Source of the DNA: an uncultured Methanofollis sp.
Lineage (GTDB): Archaea > Halobacteriota > Methanomicrobia > Methanomicrobiales > Methanofollaceae
DNA length: 11,626 nt
Direction: 5' to 3'
Assembly: GCF_937919355.1 (NCBI RefSeq)
Contig: NZ_CALFSA010000118.1
Location: 1-11,626, forward strand
Position numbers and translations under genes: made by a program. The notes beneath the pieces were generated by a model. It did no database searches. It was not told where the DNA came from and worked only from the letters and a program-made list of their open reading frames with translations. Of the stretch, positions 6,571 through 11,626 are shown in pieces (within the stretch, counting starts at the first letter, position 1; every line of letters starts with the position of its first letter).

Positions 6571-6587
6571 AAAAATTATAAAAAAAG
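6571..6587 (-). promoter_or_regulatory. Combined helicase terminator and FKBP operon TATA box
   Basis: On the minus strand seven T residues (6586-6580) start 9 nt after the helicase stop, and they run into ATAATTTTT. Together they contain TTTATAAT, a good archaeal TATA box. A start near 6552 would leave a leader of about 30 nt carrying the AGGAGG site. One 16-bp stretch thus probably ends one transcript and begins the next. Confidence 0.55.
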
Positions 6588-6595
6588 GGATCTGA

Positions 6596-8188
6596 TTACC
6601 AGGACTTCCTTTCGGCAGGTCTCAGTTCGACAGGGCACCCGCGGATGGTCTTCCCCTTCATCCCCTCGATGACGGTGGCGGCGGCGTCCTGCGGCACCTC
6701 GACAAATGAGTATGTGCCGTAGATGCTGATCGCACCGATCGAGCGGCCCGGTATGCCTGTCTCCCCGGCGAGCGCCCCGACGATGTCTTTCGGCCTGATC
6801 TCCTGGTCCCTCCCCACGTTCAGGTAGAGGCGGACCATGCCGGGTTCTGCGCCGGTGTCCGCCGGGGTGAGTTCGGGGATCTTCTCTGGTTCTGCGCCGG
6901 TATCGAGTCTCATCTTCAGGAGTGCGGCGGCGATGTCCAGGGAGGTATAGTCGTCGACCATGATCCTCTCGACCATCTCAACATACTTCTCCATCTCGCC
7001 GTTGTCGACGGTCTGCTTGATCTTCTCGACGATGTTTTTCATCCGCGTCTCCTCAACGTCACTCTCTGTCGGGAGGGGAATGCGGGCGATCCTGATCTTG
7101 GCATATTTCTGGATCGTCCGGAGTTTGTAGATCTCCCTCGGGCCGACGAAGGTGATGGCCCGTCCGGTCCGCCCGGCCCGCGCGGTCCTGCCAATGCGGT
7201 GCACGTAGTATTCCACGTCCTGCGGGACGTCGAAGTTGATGACCATGTCGACGTCCTCGACATCTATCCCCCGTGCGGCGACGTCGGTGGCGATGAGCAC
7301 GTCGATGGTGCCGCTCCTGAACTTTGCCATCACCCGGTCGCGCTGGATCTGTTTCATGTCACCGTGGAGACCTTCGGCGAAGTAACCTCTCGCCCTGAGT
7401 TGGTTGTTCACTTCATCGACGCCCTTTTTCGTGTTGCAGAAGACAAGGGTGAGTTCGGGGTCGTAGATGTCAAGGAGACGACAGAGGATCTCAACTTTTT
7501 CCCGGCTGCGCACCTCGAGGTACAACTGCTCGATCTGGGGAACGGTCAGTTCACGATGGGGGACACGGACGAACTGGGGGTTCTTCTGGAAACGCTTCGA
7601 GATCTCCAGGATCGGTTTTGGGAGGGTGGCAGAGAAGAGGATGGTCTGGCGGGTCTCCGGAGTCTCGCCAAGGATTTTCTCGATGTCGTCACGGAAGCCC
7701 ATGTCAAGCATCTGGTCGGCCTCGTCAAGGATGACCATCTTCACGCCGCTGAGATTGAGAGTGCCGCGGTCGAGGTGGTCGAGGACACGCCCCGGCGTGC
7801 CGACGACGATCTGGACACCGGCCTTCAGTGCACGGAACTGTCTCTCTATAGGCTGACCTCCATAGACCGGTATCACGGTGATGTTCCTCTGATATTTTAC
7901 GAGGCGCGAAAATTCTTCGGCTGTCTGGATGGCAAGTTCGCGTGTCGGCGAGAGGACGATGACCTGGGTGTCCCTGTTTTCAGGGTCGATCCCCTCGATA
8001 GCCGGGATGCCGAATGCTGCTGTCTTCCCCGTGCCGGTCTGGGCCTGGCCGGTCACGTCCTTCCCGGCCATGATCTGGGGAATGGCAAGGACCTGAATTG
8101 GTGTGGGCTCTTCAAAGCCCATATCTTCTATTGCCCTGAGAATATTCGAGGATAGATTAAATGTCGAGAAACTGATGGTATCTTCCAT
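6596..8188 (-). CDS. DEAD-box ATP-dependent RNA helicase with C-terminal DbpA-type RNA-binding domain
   Basis: All DEAD-box motifs are present in this 530-residue protein. They are the Q motif (Phe10 and EPTPIQ, 27-32), AQTGTGKT (49-56), PTRELA (81-86), TPGR (131-134), DEAD (155-158), SAT (186-188), ATDVAARGID (300-309) and HRIGRTARAGR (330-340). Residues 375-425 form a helical extension. After a linker with a repeated DTGAEP (429-434 and 444-449), residues 451-524 resemble the DbpA/CsdA RNA-recognition domain. The architecture is that of CsdA/DeaD enzymes, which remodel structured RNA in ribosome assembly and cold adaptation. A strong TATA box lies about 26-31 bp upstream and no ribosome-binding site is seen, so the mRNA is probably leaderless. 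Confidence 0.95.
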   Translation of the reverse strand: MEDTISFSTFNLSSNILRAIEDMGFEEPTPIQVLAIPQIMAGKDVTGQAQTGTGKTAAFGIPAIEGIDPENRDTQVIVLSPTRELAIQTAEEFSRLVKYQRNITVIPVYGGQPIERQFRALKAGVQIVVGTPGRVLDHLDRGTLNLSGVKMVILDEADQMLDMGFRDDIEKILGETPETRQTILFSATLPKPILEISKRFQKNPQFVRVPHRELTVPQIEQLYLEVRSREKVEILCRLLDIYDPELTLVFCNTKKGVDEVNNQLRARGYFAEGLHGDMKQIQRDRVMAKFRSGTIDVLIATDVAARGIDVEDVDMVINFDVPQDVEYYVHRIGRTARAGRTGRAITFVGPREIYKLRTIQKYAKIRIARIPLPTESDVEETRMKNIVEKIKQTVDNGEMEKYVEMVERIMVDDYTSLDIAAALLKMRLDTGAEPEKIPELTPADTGAEPGMVRLYLNVGRDQEIRPKDIVGALAGETGIPGRSIGAISIYGTYSFVEVPQDAAATVIEGMKGKTIRGCPVELRPAERKSW

Positions 8189-8208
8189 TCTAATATCATG
8201 GGTGTTCG

Positions 8209-8238
8209 CCCCTCTTTATATATTGTATTGTGGAGGGG
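8209..8238 (-). promoter_or_regulatory. Helicase promoter: TATA box between inverted repeats
   Basis: The minus strand reads CAATATATAAAG (8225-8214), a near-consensus archaeal TATA box. Its position predicts a start around 8193, within about 5 nt of the ATG at 8188. A perfect 6-bp inverted repeat, CCCCTC (8209-8214) and GAGGGG (8233-8238), brackets it with an 18-nt spacer. The TATA call is good; the repeat as an operator is speculative. Confidence 0.6.
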
Positions 8239-8382
8239 AAAAACAGGCAATAGCCGGACGGTGCTGGTCGGAGTTTGCAGCACGTAGAAATGGTTTGAAT
8301 TCAAAATATGGCCTCCGGTTAGTTTATTCGTGGAAATCCGGGAAACCCGCACCGAAGACCGGTGGCGCAGGGTACATGCCAA

Positions 8383-8694
8383 TTATCCCGTGTTCCCGAG
8401 GTCCCGGCGTATTTTTTCGATGTCCTCAGGTGTAGCATCCATCTCCATAACCGCAGTGCCGAAACAGGGTTTCGTGAAGGGAAAGAGGATCTTCCGTTTT
8501 TTTCCCTTCACCCCGACGACCATGGGGGGTTTGCCGAGGAGGATGACGTCCCTGATGGCATAGTCGAGCGGCATCTCGTAGGTCTCCTTTGCGTGCCGCC
8601 TGATGTACTCGTTCGCCTCGTCCATGGAGATATCTTTGATGAGGATCTGTGCAGGGAGGCGGTTGACGCAGTGTGGTTTGCCCAGGTCTGCCAT
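8383..8694 (-). CDS. Small conserved-looking protein, resembles DUF1894 of methanogens
   Basis: The chosen start gives 103 residues: a helix-rich N-terminal part (DISMDEANEYIRRHAKETY), a central strand pair (IRDVILLGKPPMVVGV), a basic turn (KGKKRK) and an LFPFTKPCFGTAVMEM block, then a C-terminal helix. From memory the TKPC-x-GT block and size resemble DUF1894, a methanogen family of unknown function; this is unverified. An upstream ATG at 8739 would give 118 residues. ATG 8694 is preferred because GGAGTGA (8708-8702) lies 7 nt before it and a TATA box (8724-8718) falls inside the longer frame. Upstream, it is divergent from the integrase and may be the last host gene before the mobile element. 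Confidence 0.75.
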   Translation of the reverse strand: MADLGKPHCVNRLPAQILIKDISMDEANEYIRRHAKETYEMPLDYAIRDVILLGKPPMVVGVKGKKRKILFPFTKPCFGTAVMEMDATPEDIEKIRRDLGNTG

Positions 8695-8717
8695 TGTAGC
8701 GTCACTCCATATGACGT

Positions 8718-8724
8718 TATATAC
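8718..8724 (-). promoter_or_regulatory. TATA box for the small DUF1894-like gene
   Basis: The minus strand reads TATATAA from 8724 to 8718, centred about 27 bp before ATG 8694. This supports the shorter start and predicts a leaderless message. The GGAGTGA near the ATG would then lie upstream of the RNA start, so either the TATA box or the ribosome-binding site may be fortuitous. Confidence 0.45.
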
Positions 8725-8739
8725 TGGACTTCCCCTCAT

Positions 8740-8964
8740 TTAAGGATCTCCTGCAGGGAGGACGAGAGATACATCAATGCACAATGATAGAGATGGTGCC
8801 CCGTGAAAATTAGAGTGACCGCCTTACCGGAGGACAGGGCTGCAAAAATTTATTTCCATGAAAAGGATTAAGAAAATGGGTTCTTTAAGCCCCAGGCGGA
8901 CTCATATACCTATGGTAAAAATCCCTCCAGAAGGTATATAATCTCCACCTCCCTATTTACACGC
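8740..8964. other. Divergent intergenic region at the presumed left edge of the mobile element
   Basis: No gene is seen here. The stretch separates the host-like minus-strand genes from the inward-facing integrase, so the left attachment site should lie in or near it. I found no tRNA, tRNA fragment or obvious repeat shared with the right-hand part of the window. The sequence is AT-rich at 8840-8880 (GCAAAAATTTATTTCC and neighbours). The integrase promoter occupies 8904-8942. Confidence 0.45.
8904..8942 (+). promoter_or_regulatory. Integrase promoter with inverted repeat overlapping the TATA box
   Basis: TATATAAT (8935-8942) is a consensus-like TATA box centred about 26 bp before the ATG at 8965, and no ribosome-binding site precedes the ATG, so a leaderless mRNA is likely. 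A perfect 8-bp inverted repeat, ATATACCT (8904-8911) and AGGTATAT (8932-8939), has its right arm on the TATA box. A dimer bound there would occlude TBP, so autoregulation by the integrase or the ribbon-helix-helix protein is plausible but untested. Confidence 0.6.
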
Positions 8965-10209
8965 ATGGAACCGGCTACCAACCGAAAGAGGGCTTTTCAC
9001 CAGCCCGATGAAAAGTATGTAGAGTACGCAGAGAACACCCTTTCCCACGCCCTGGAGGAGGAGCGGATCACCCCCGACGACGCCGCCCTTATCCGGGAGT
9101 TCACCGGCGAGATCGTGGCAACCTCGCATATCTCCGCCGGCCGGAAGTATAAGATCACCTACACCCTTGTGGGGTGGCGGCGGTTCATTGGCCCCTTCCG
9201 GGAGAACGGGATCACCGACCTCTTCACAGGTGTGGAGAAGGTGCAGGCCGCCCGCAATGAGGACGGCGAGCCTGAGTTCAAGAAAAACACCCTCGCCGAT
9301 TATATCCGATTCATAAAGCGCTTTTACCTGTGGATGATCGAGAACGGGTACTCCACGGTCCCCGAAAAGAAGGTGCGGAAGATCAAGGGCATGTCCTATG
9401 ACACCGCCACCAAGAGCGCCGAAATGCTTCTTGGACCTGAGGAGGTGCGGAAGATGATCGAGGCGTGCACCTCCTCCCGTGACCGTGCCCTCGTTGCCAT
9501 GCTCTATGAAGGTGCTTTCAGGGCCGGGGAACTGGGAAACCTCCTGTGGGGACAGGTGAAGTTCACCGACTGGAACGTGGTCATCAACACCGACTTCAAG
9601 ACGGGGAAGGGCCGGTACATCCCCCTCGTGATGGCCCGGCAGTACCTCGCACAGTGGCGGAACGACTACCCCCGGACCGTCACCCCTGAAGCCCACGTCT
9701 TCCTCAACAACCTGAAGCAGCCCCTTCAGTATCAGGGCATGGCCAAGCAGTTGAAGATCATCGCCCGCCGCGCCGGTGTGGAGAAGAAGGTAACACCGCA
9801 TATCTTCCGGCATTCTCGCATAACCCACATGATACAGGAGGGTTACCAGGAGAGTGTCATCAAGAAGATTGCATGGGGGAACCTCGGAACAGAGATGTTC
9901 CAGACGTACGCCCACCTCGTTGATGCCGACATTGACGACGAGATAGCCGCACAGAACGGGATCAAGCCCCCTGAGGCGAAGGAGAAGGCGGAGTGCCTGG
10001 AGCCCCGACAATGCCCCCGGTGCTATACCGTAAACGCACCGACTCATGAGCATTGTTGCAAGTGCGGGTATGCCCTCACCTCTCAGGCCGTGGATAACGT
10101 GCGGATCGCAGAGGAGCAGGTCGAACTTACCCCGGAGTATCAGGCGGTCTATGCGAAGGTCATGCAAGACCTACAGGCAGCGGGGGTGGTTCAGCATCCG
10201 GCAAAGTAG
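8965..10209 (+). CDS. Tyrosine recombinase/integrase with C-terminal zinc ribbon
   Basis: The 414-residue protein has an N-terminal SAM-like/core-binding domain (about 15-145) and a catalytic domain (about 152-330). Catalytic residues are Arg186 (GAFRAGEL), Lys215 (TGKGRYIPL), His279 and Arg282 (HIFRHSRITHM) and the nucleophile Tyr315 (QTYAHL). The second catalytic His/Trp position, usually the H of LGH, is Asn306 (WGNLGT). After the catalytic domain, Cys350-x2-Cys353 and Cys364-x2-Cys367 form a zinc ribbon, followed by a helical tail. It should catalyse site-specific insertion and excision of a mobile element. Its position, facing a primase-polymerase gene, supports that. XerC-like housekeeping roles are less likely, given the zinc ribbon and context. 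Confidence 0.93.
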   Translation: MEPATNRKRAFHQPDEKYVEYAENTLSHALEEERITPDDAALIREFTGEIVATSHISAGRKYKITYTLVGWRRFIGPFRENGITDLFTGVEKVQAARNEDGEPEFKKNTLADYIRFIKRFYLWMIENGYSTVPEKKVRKIKGMSYDTATKSAEMLLGPEEVRKMIEACTSSRDRALVAMLYEGAFRAGELGNLLWGQVKFTDWNVVINTDFKTGKGRYIPLVMARQYLAQWRNDYPRTVTPEAHVFLNNLKQPLQYQGMAKQLKIIARRAGVEKKVTPHIFRHSRITHMIQEGYQESVIKKIAWGNLGTEMFQTYAHLVDADIDDEIAAQNGIKPPEAKEKAECLEPRQCPRCYTVNAPTHEHCCKCGYALTSQAVDNVRIAEEQVELTPEYQAVYAKVMQDLQAAGVVQHPAK

Positions 10210-10213
10210 GCGT

Positions 10214-10250
10214 GTGTACTATAATCCGTCACAACCGTCACAAGTGTACT
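10214..10250. repeat. Tandem 9-bp repeat framed by 7-bp direct repeats
   Basis: CCGTCACAA occurs twice without a gap (10226-10234 and 10235-10243). Outside it, GTGTACT occurs at 10214-10220 and 10244-10250, exactly 30 bp apart, or about three helical turns. The array starts 5 bp after the integrase stop codon. It could be recombinase or ribbon-helix-helix binding sites or short iterons. Confidence 0.6.
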
Positions 10251-10252
10251 CA

Positions 10253-10273
10253 CGGGAGGGGTGGCCCCTCCCG
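10253..10273 (+). terminator. Strong GC hairpin after the integrase gene
   Basis: CGGGAGGGG (10253-10261), a TGG loop and CCCCTCCCG (10265-10273) form a perfect 9-bp stem. It begins 44 nt after the integrase stop and may end or stabilise that mRNA. No T-run follows directly, so it is not a canonical terminator and could instead be a structural DNA element of the adjacent repeat region. Confidence 0.5.
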
Positions 10274-10297
10274 GGCAGAATTTACTAAAAGAGGTAC

Positions 10298-10309
10298 AAA
10301 TTAATATTT
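10298..10309 (+). promoter_or_regulatory. Candidate TATA element for the ribbon-helix-helix gene
   Basis: AAATTAATATTT is the most AT-rich stretch upstream of the small gene. It predicts a start near 10330 and a leader of about 43 nt that contains the GGAG ribosome-binding site at 10361-10364. The match is moderate. Confidence 0.4.
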
Positions 10310-10372
10310 CACTCTCATAGAGAATTTGGGCGGAGTGCCTGAAACAAAAGAACGGAAAACGGAGTACTAAAG

Positions 10373-10648
10373 ATGAGATCGATGATAATCCACAAGGGAG
10401 AAGCGATTCGGGAGCCAACCGTTCACAATTCGGTGAGGATCCCCGCAAGCCTCCATGCCTATGCGAGGACGCATAAGATCAGTCTCAGCAAGACGTTGAC
10501 GGTGGTTCTCGCTGCGGCGAAGGCTGAAGACGAAGTAGGGGTCGGGTGCCCGGCAACCAACCAAGACTCGACCCCAATTGGCCTGCAAGAACCCTGTAAT
10601 CCTTCCGGATCGCAGGAGAACACCCCCAAACTCAGGGGGCGCAGGTGA
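10373..10648 (+). CDS. Small ribbon-helix-helix-like DNA-binding protein
   Basis: The 91-residue protein has a ribbon-helix-helix-like core at about 16-50. A short strand (TVHNSVRIP) is followed by helix A (ASLHAYARTH), a turn, and helix B (SLSKTLTVVLAAAK), in the CopG/Arc-like order. The remaining 40 residues are polar, rich in Pro, Gly and Gln, and probably disordered. Proteins of this type in plasmids and viruses are usually autorepressors or copy-number or partition regulators. GGAG (10361-10364) lies 8 nt before the ATG; ATG 10382 is an alternative. Likely targets are the repeats at 10214-10250, but this is inference. No toxin-like partner is adjacent, so an antitoxin role is not supported. 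Confidence 0.65.
   Translation: MRSMIIHKGEAIREPTVHNSVRIPASLHAYARTHKISLSKTLTVVLAAAKAEDEVGVGCPATNQDSTPIGLQEPCNPSGSQENTPKLRGRR
10623..10639 (+). terminator. Short GC hairpin at the 3' end of the ribbon-helix-helix gene
   Basis: CCCCC (10623-10627) and GGGGG (10635-10639) can pair around a 7-nt loop, overlapping the last codons of the gene. ACTTTTCTG follows at about 10658-10666. It is a weak terminator candidate. Confidence 0.25.
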
Positions 10649-10794
10649 TTGATAGTTGACTTTTCTGATACTTATACCTCACCCGATCACCAAGTGCCCT
10701 CCCGGTGCGTGAGCGACGGGACGGTATGCGGCGACGCAGGCCGGTATTCCTGGTGCCCGGTCCGACTCGAAGACGCAACCGTGGAGGCGAGCGC

Positions 10795-10986
10795 ATGATC
10801 GACATCCCCGCCGCAACCCCTCGCCCGATCCCGGACTTCACGATCACCCCTGACACCCTCGCAGCCATGGACACTCTTCACCGACTCGTCGCAAAAGAGT
10901 TGATCAGAAAGGGGAAGTGGCACCTCGTGGAGGGCCGGACCTCCCCGGCGACAACTGACCACACCCCACAGGCGGCGAGGACATGA
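10795..10986 (+). CDS. Small hypothetical protein upstream of the primase-polymerase
   Basis: From ATG 10795 this is 63 residues with no recognised domain. It has a proline-rich start, then an amphipathic helical segment (TPDTLAAMDTLHRLVAKELI, about 19-38), a basic turn, and a Thr/Ala-rich tail. The start is fixed by GGAGG (10783-10787), 7 nt upstream. The frame stays open to a GTG at 10705, but the added residues are arginine-rich and unlikely. Its stop overlaps the ATG of the primase-polymerase gene as ATGA (10983-10986), so the two are translationally coupled. A role as accessory or loading factor for that enzyme is possible but rests on position alone. Confidence 0.6.
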   Translation: MIDIPAATPRPIPDFTITPDTLAAMDTLHRLVAKELIRKGKWHLVEGRTSPATTDHTPQAART

Positions 10987-11626
10987 CCGGGACCACCGAC
11001 ACTGACAGCCCGATCACCGCAGCACAGGCGGCCGGGTTGAAGATCACTTCCTCGAAGAACGCCCCGGAGAAGAAGGTTGTATCATCGAATACCAACGCAC
11101 GAGCACCAACGCACCCGGTAGAGTGTGGAGAAACATCCCCCGGCACCCCGGACACCCGCCACAGTGACGGGATCGACGCCGCCCTTCCTCCCTCCATGCG
11201 AGCGGTCCCCCGGTGGGTCACCTGGCAATACGAGTATCGGGACGGCAAGCGGACCAAGGTTCTGCACAACCCCAAGACCGGAGCGAGGGCGAGCAGCACC
11301 GACCCCTCCACATGGACACACTATGAGGAGGCCGCCAAGGTCCGGGAGCACTATGCCGGGATCGGTTTCGTCCTGGGTGACGGGTGGACCGGCATAGACT
11401 GGGATCACGTCAGAGACCCGACGACCGGCGAGTGGAAGGCCGGTGTCCTCGAAGAGATCATGAGCATCGGCAGTTACGCCGAACTCTCCCCCTCAGGAAC
11501 CGGGGCCCACGTCATCACCCACGGCGAGAAGCCCGGCGAGCGGTGCAGGCGTGGAGACCTGGAGATGTATGTAGCAGGCCGGTTCTTCACCGTCACCGGG
11601 AACCACATCGAGGGGACACCCGCAGA
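10983..11626 (+). CDS. Primase-polymerase of NrS-1 phage type, 5' part only (runs off the window)
   Basis: The frame is open from ATG 10983 to the right edge, giving 214 residues with no stop. Residues 1-70 are Thr/Pro/Ala-rich and look like a flexible tail. From about residue 72 the sequence follows the N-terminal catalytic domain of the deep-sea vent phage NrS-1 primase-polymerase as I remember it. Shared landmarks are PRWVTW (76-81), HNPKTGARASSTDP (95-108), GIGFVL (126-131), GIDWDHV (137-143) with metal-binding Asp139 and Asp141, SPSGTGAHVI (169-178) and EMYVAGRFFTVTG (194-206). Such enzymes make primers and extend DNA, often with a helicase domain further on. It marks the element as self-replicating or derived from one. 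The start overlaps the preceding stop (ATGA). Confidence 0.85.
   Translation, partial: MTGTTDTDSPITAAQAAGLKITSSKNAPEKKVVSSNTNARAPTHPVECGETSPGTPDTRHSDGIDAALPPSMRAVPRWVTWQYEYRDGKRTKVLHNPKTGARASSTDPSTWTHYEEAAKVREHYAGIGFVLGDGWTGIDWDHVRDPTTGEWKAGVLEEIMSIGSYAELSPSGTGAHVITHGEKPGERCRRGDLEMYVAGRFFTVTGNHIEGTPA

Noticed and set aside
6843..6901. 14-bp direct repeat (GGTTCTGCGCCGGT, period 45) inside the helicase gene
   Set aside because: It encodes the repeated DTGAEP in the flexible linker before the RNA-binding domain. The rest of the unit is not duplicated, so it is a minor linker expansion and not a mobile or regulatory repeat.
7199..8155. Plus-strand frame of 318 codons opposite the helicase
   Set aside because: Shadow of the DEAD-box helicase, which has every motif in the minus frame.
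8953..10167. Minus-strand frame of 404 codons opposite the integrase
   Set aside because: The plus strand encodes a full tyrosine recombinase with catalytic residues and a zinc ribbon. The antisense frame is a Leu/Gly/His/Val-rich shadow.
10755..10800. Possible tRNA or tRNA fragment (GGTCCGACTCGAAGACGCAACC)
   Set aside because: It vaguely recalls a T-arm, but no acceptor, D or anticodon stem can be formed around it.
10373..10986. A toxin-antitoxin pair formed by the two small proteins
   Set aside because: The genes are separated by about 146 bp, the second resembles no toxin, and it is instead coupled to the primase-polymerase.

Overview
The window looks like euryarchaeal chromosome, most likely a moderately GC-rich methanogen of the Methanomicrobiales (Methanofollis/Methanoculleus-like). 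This is inferred from three things: TATA boxes about 26 bp ahead of start codons instead of -35/-10 promoters, T-run terminators, and gene types (a FAS1 protein, a SlyD-like FKBP lipoprotein with several N-glycosylation sequons, and a small protein resembling a methanogen DUF). No rRNA, tRNA, CRISPR array or insertion sequence was seen.

Positions 1-8740 look like host chromosome. On the + strand are a single-domain fasciclin protein (475-900) and an unrecognised 255-residue protein (1086-1853). Converging on the latter is a tightly coupled minus-strand operon (5292 down to 1868): a STAS anti-sigma-antagonist-like protein, a membrane PP2C/SpoIIE phosphatase with a 5TM sensor region, an RsbW-like HATPase, and a second STAS domain fused to about 310 residues of unrecognised sequence. 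It has every part of a bacterial Rsb/SpoIIA partner-switching module, yet archaea have no sigma factors, so its output is the main open question. Further along, also on the minus strand, come an FKBP-type prolyl isomerase lipoprotein overlapping a SAM methyltransferase by 4 bp, a DEAD-box RNA helicase with a C-terminal DbpA-type RNA-binding domain, and a small protein resembling DUF1894.

Positions from about 8750 to the right edge look like the left end of an integrated mobile element, all genes on +. They are a tyrosine recombinase with a C-terminal zinc ribbon, a short region with direct repeats and a strong hairpin, a ribbon-helix-helix-like small protein, a 63-residue protein, and the 5' part of a primase-polymerase resembling the NrS-1 phage enzyme. 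The last gene runs off the window, so the element continues to the right. Neither attachment site could be identified.

Several promoters share two features. TATA boxes of three genes sit within or between perfect 6-8 bp inverted repeats (candidate operators). For the helicase, the integrase and, less clearly, the STAS operon, the TATA-to-ATG distance predicts leaderless or nearly leaderless mRNA.
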